From Synergistaceae bacterium (lineage in GTDB: Bacteria; Synergistota; Synergistia; Synergistales; Aminobacteriaceae), in contig JAFSNU010000468.1 of NCBI GenBank assembly GCA_017447325.1, positions 1 to 6,787 on the forward strand: a stretch of 6,787 bases of DNA. Direction: 5' to 3'. Shown here one piece after another: positions 6,454 to 6,787 of this stretch. Positions within the stretch are counted from its first letter, which is position 1; every line of letters starts with the position of its first letter. A program made the translations under genes and the position numbers. The notes beneath the pieces were generated by a model that was given only the letters and a program-made list of their open reading frames with translations, made no database searches and was not told the origin of the DNA.

Positions 6454-6466
6454 TAATTTTAAAATT

Positions 6467-6787
6467 TTATTTCGCCTTCTGAGTTAAGGTCGCCCAGTCC
6501 AAATTATCCCAGTCGGGCTCTGCCGGAGCGTTGGCGTTGTCCGCCCAATAGAAGCCTAAGTTGGTCATGATGTTCGTCCACTCTGAGCTGTGAGCGCCTA
6601 CGTACTCGGCATAAGTCATGTCCGTGCCCGGGACTTTTGTTAATGAGCAGTTTTTAAGCGCGTAGATCGGCGGGACTGAGTCAACGGCGTCTTTGTTGCA
6701 AGGATAGCTGTCGAACTCCTCGCTCCACTCGCGCTGAACTTCAGCAGTACCGAACCAGTCCGCAAATTTCTTGACAGTCTCAGTCTG
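6467..6787 (-). CDS. C-terminal part of a probable ABC-transporter solute-binding protein
   Basis: The minus-strand frame is open from the right edge to a TAA at 6469-6467, giving 106 residues with the N-terminus outside the window. The opening stretch TVKKFADWFGTAEVQREW followed by SYPCNKDAV resembles the end of family-1/6/8 extracellular solute-binding proteins, where a helix with the sense 'deleted at membrane-distal lobe, sequence ending' precedes a Y-P-x-N/R-K-D-A/V turn. Later, TYAEYVGAHSSEWTNIM resembles the closing W/Y-x-x-V/A helix of iron(III)/polyamine/thiamine-type binding proteins. Asp/Trp-rich DWDNLDW lies near the end. Such proteins capture a ligand outside the membrane and deliver it to an ABC permease; the ligand cannot be inferred here. 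Two Cys (fragment residues 30 and 47) could form a disulphide. The signal peptide would be outside the window. Codon use is richer in GC than the spacer next to it. The assignment rests on pattern resemblance only. Confidence 0.55.
   Translation of the reverse strand, partial: QTETVKKFADWFGTAEVQREWSEEFDSYPCNKDAVDSVPPIYALKNCSLTKVPGTDMTYAEYVGAHSSEWTNIMTNLGFYWADNANAPAEPDWDNLDWATLTQKAK

Larger units (their letters stand above)
5983..6466. other. 484-bp spacer without an intact gene
   Basis: Between two minus-strand genes this stretch holds, from right to left, a three-copy 11-bp repeat, a terminator for the upstream gene, an open but startless frame containing a GC-rich island, and the probable leader of the aldo/keto reductase. 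No tRNA, rRNA, insertion-sequence end or CRISPR repeat is visible. The plus strand offers only a 20-codon ATG frame (6027-6089) with no ribosome-binding site. Confidence 0.7.

Noticed and set aside
4960..6466. CRISPR array or mobile-element ends in the spacers
   Set aside because: The repeats are 8-11 bp and directly tandem with no spacers between them; there is no transposase, no long terminal inverted repeat and no clear target-site duplication.

Overview
The window reads as chromosomal housekeeping DNA from an anaerobic, gut- or rumen-type bacterium. The lineage is uncertain: the gene set (single DnaE-type polymerase, CdaA, CdaR with several YbbR domains) fits Clostridia-like Firmicutes or Synergistota, and I lean weakly towards Synergistota. 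Coding DNA has a split codon habit (TTA, AAA, AAT and ATT alongside GCG, CCG, ACG, GGC and GAC). The spacers are very AT-rich and full of short ttaaatt-type repeats.

Positions 1-4959 hold a tight plus-strand cluster. First comes the last ~921 codons of dnaE (replicative DNA polymerase III alpha, N-terminus outside the window). It overlaps cdaA (membrane diadenylate cyclase making c-di-AMP) by 11 nt, and cdaA overlaps cdaR (its membrane-anchored YbbR-domain regulator) by 4 nt. Both downstream genes have good Shine-Dalgarno sites, so the three genes look co-transcribed and translationally coupled. A strong GC-stem hairpin follows cdaR at 4982-5024. The glmM gene that usually follows cdaA-cdaR in Firmicutes is not there.

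Positions 4960-5154 are a convergent spacer with that terminator, a four-copy 9-10 bp tandem repeat and a perfect 8-bp hairpin. On the minus strand at 5155-5982 is a complete aldo/keto reductase with the full catalytic tetrad.

Positions 5983-6466 carry no normal gene. They hold a minus-strand frame that stays open across one internal stop and crosses a 60% GC island in AT-rich surroundings (a possible gene relic or structured RNA), a terminator for the next gene, and three perfect 11-bp tandem repeats. The right edge (6467-6787, minus) is the C-terminal 106 residues of a probable ABC-transporter solute-binding protein.

I do not see a new multi-gene defence or mobile system here. The points most worth a second look are the dnaE-cdaA-cdaR coupling without glmM, and the coding-like remnant at 6099-6386.
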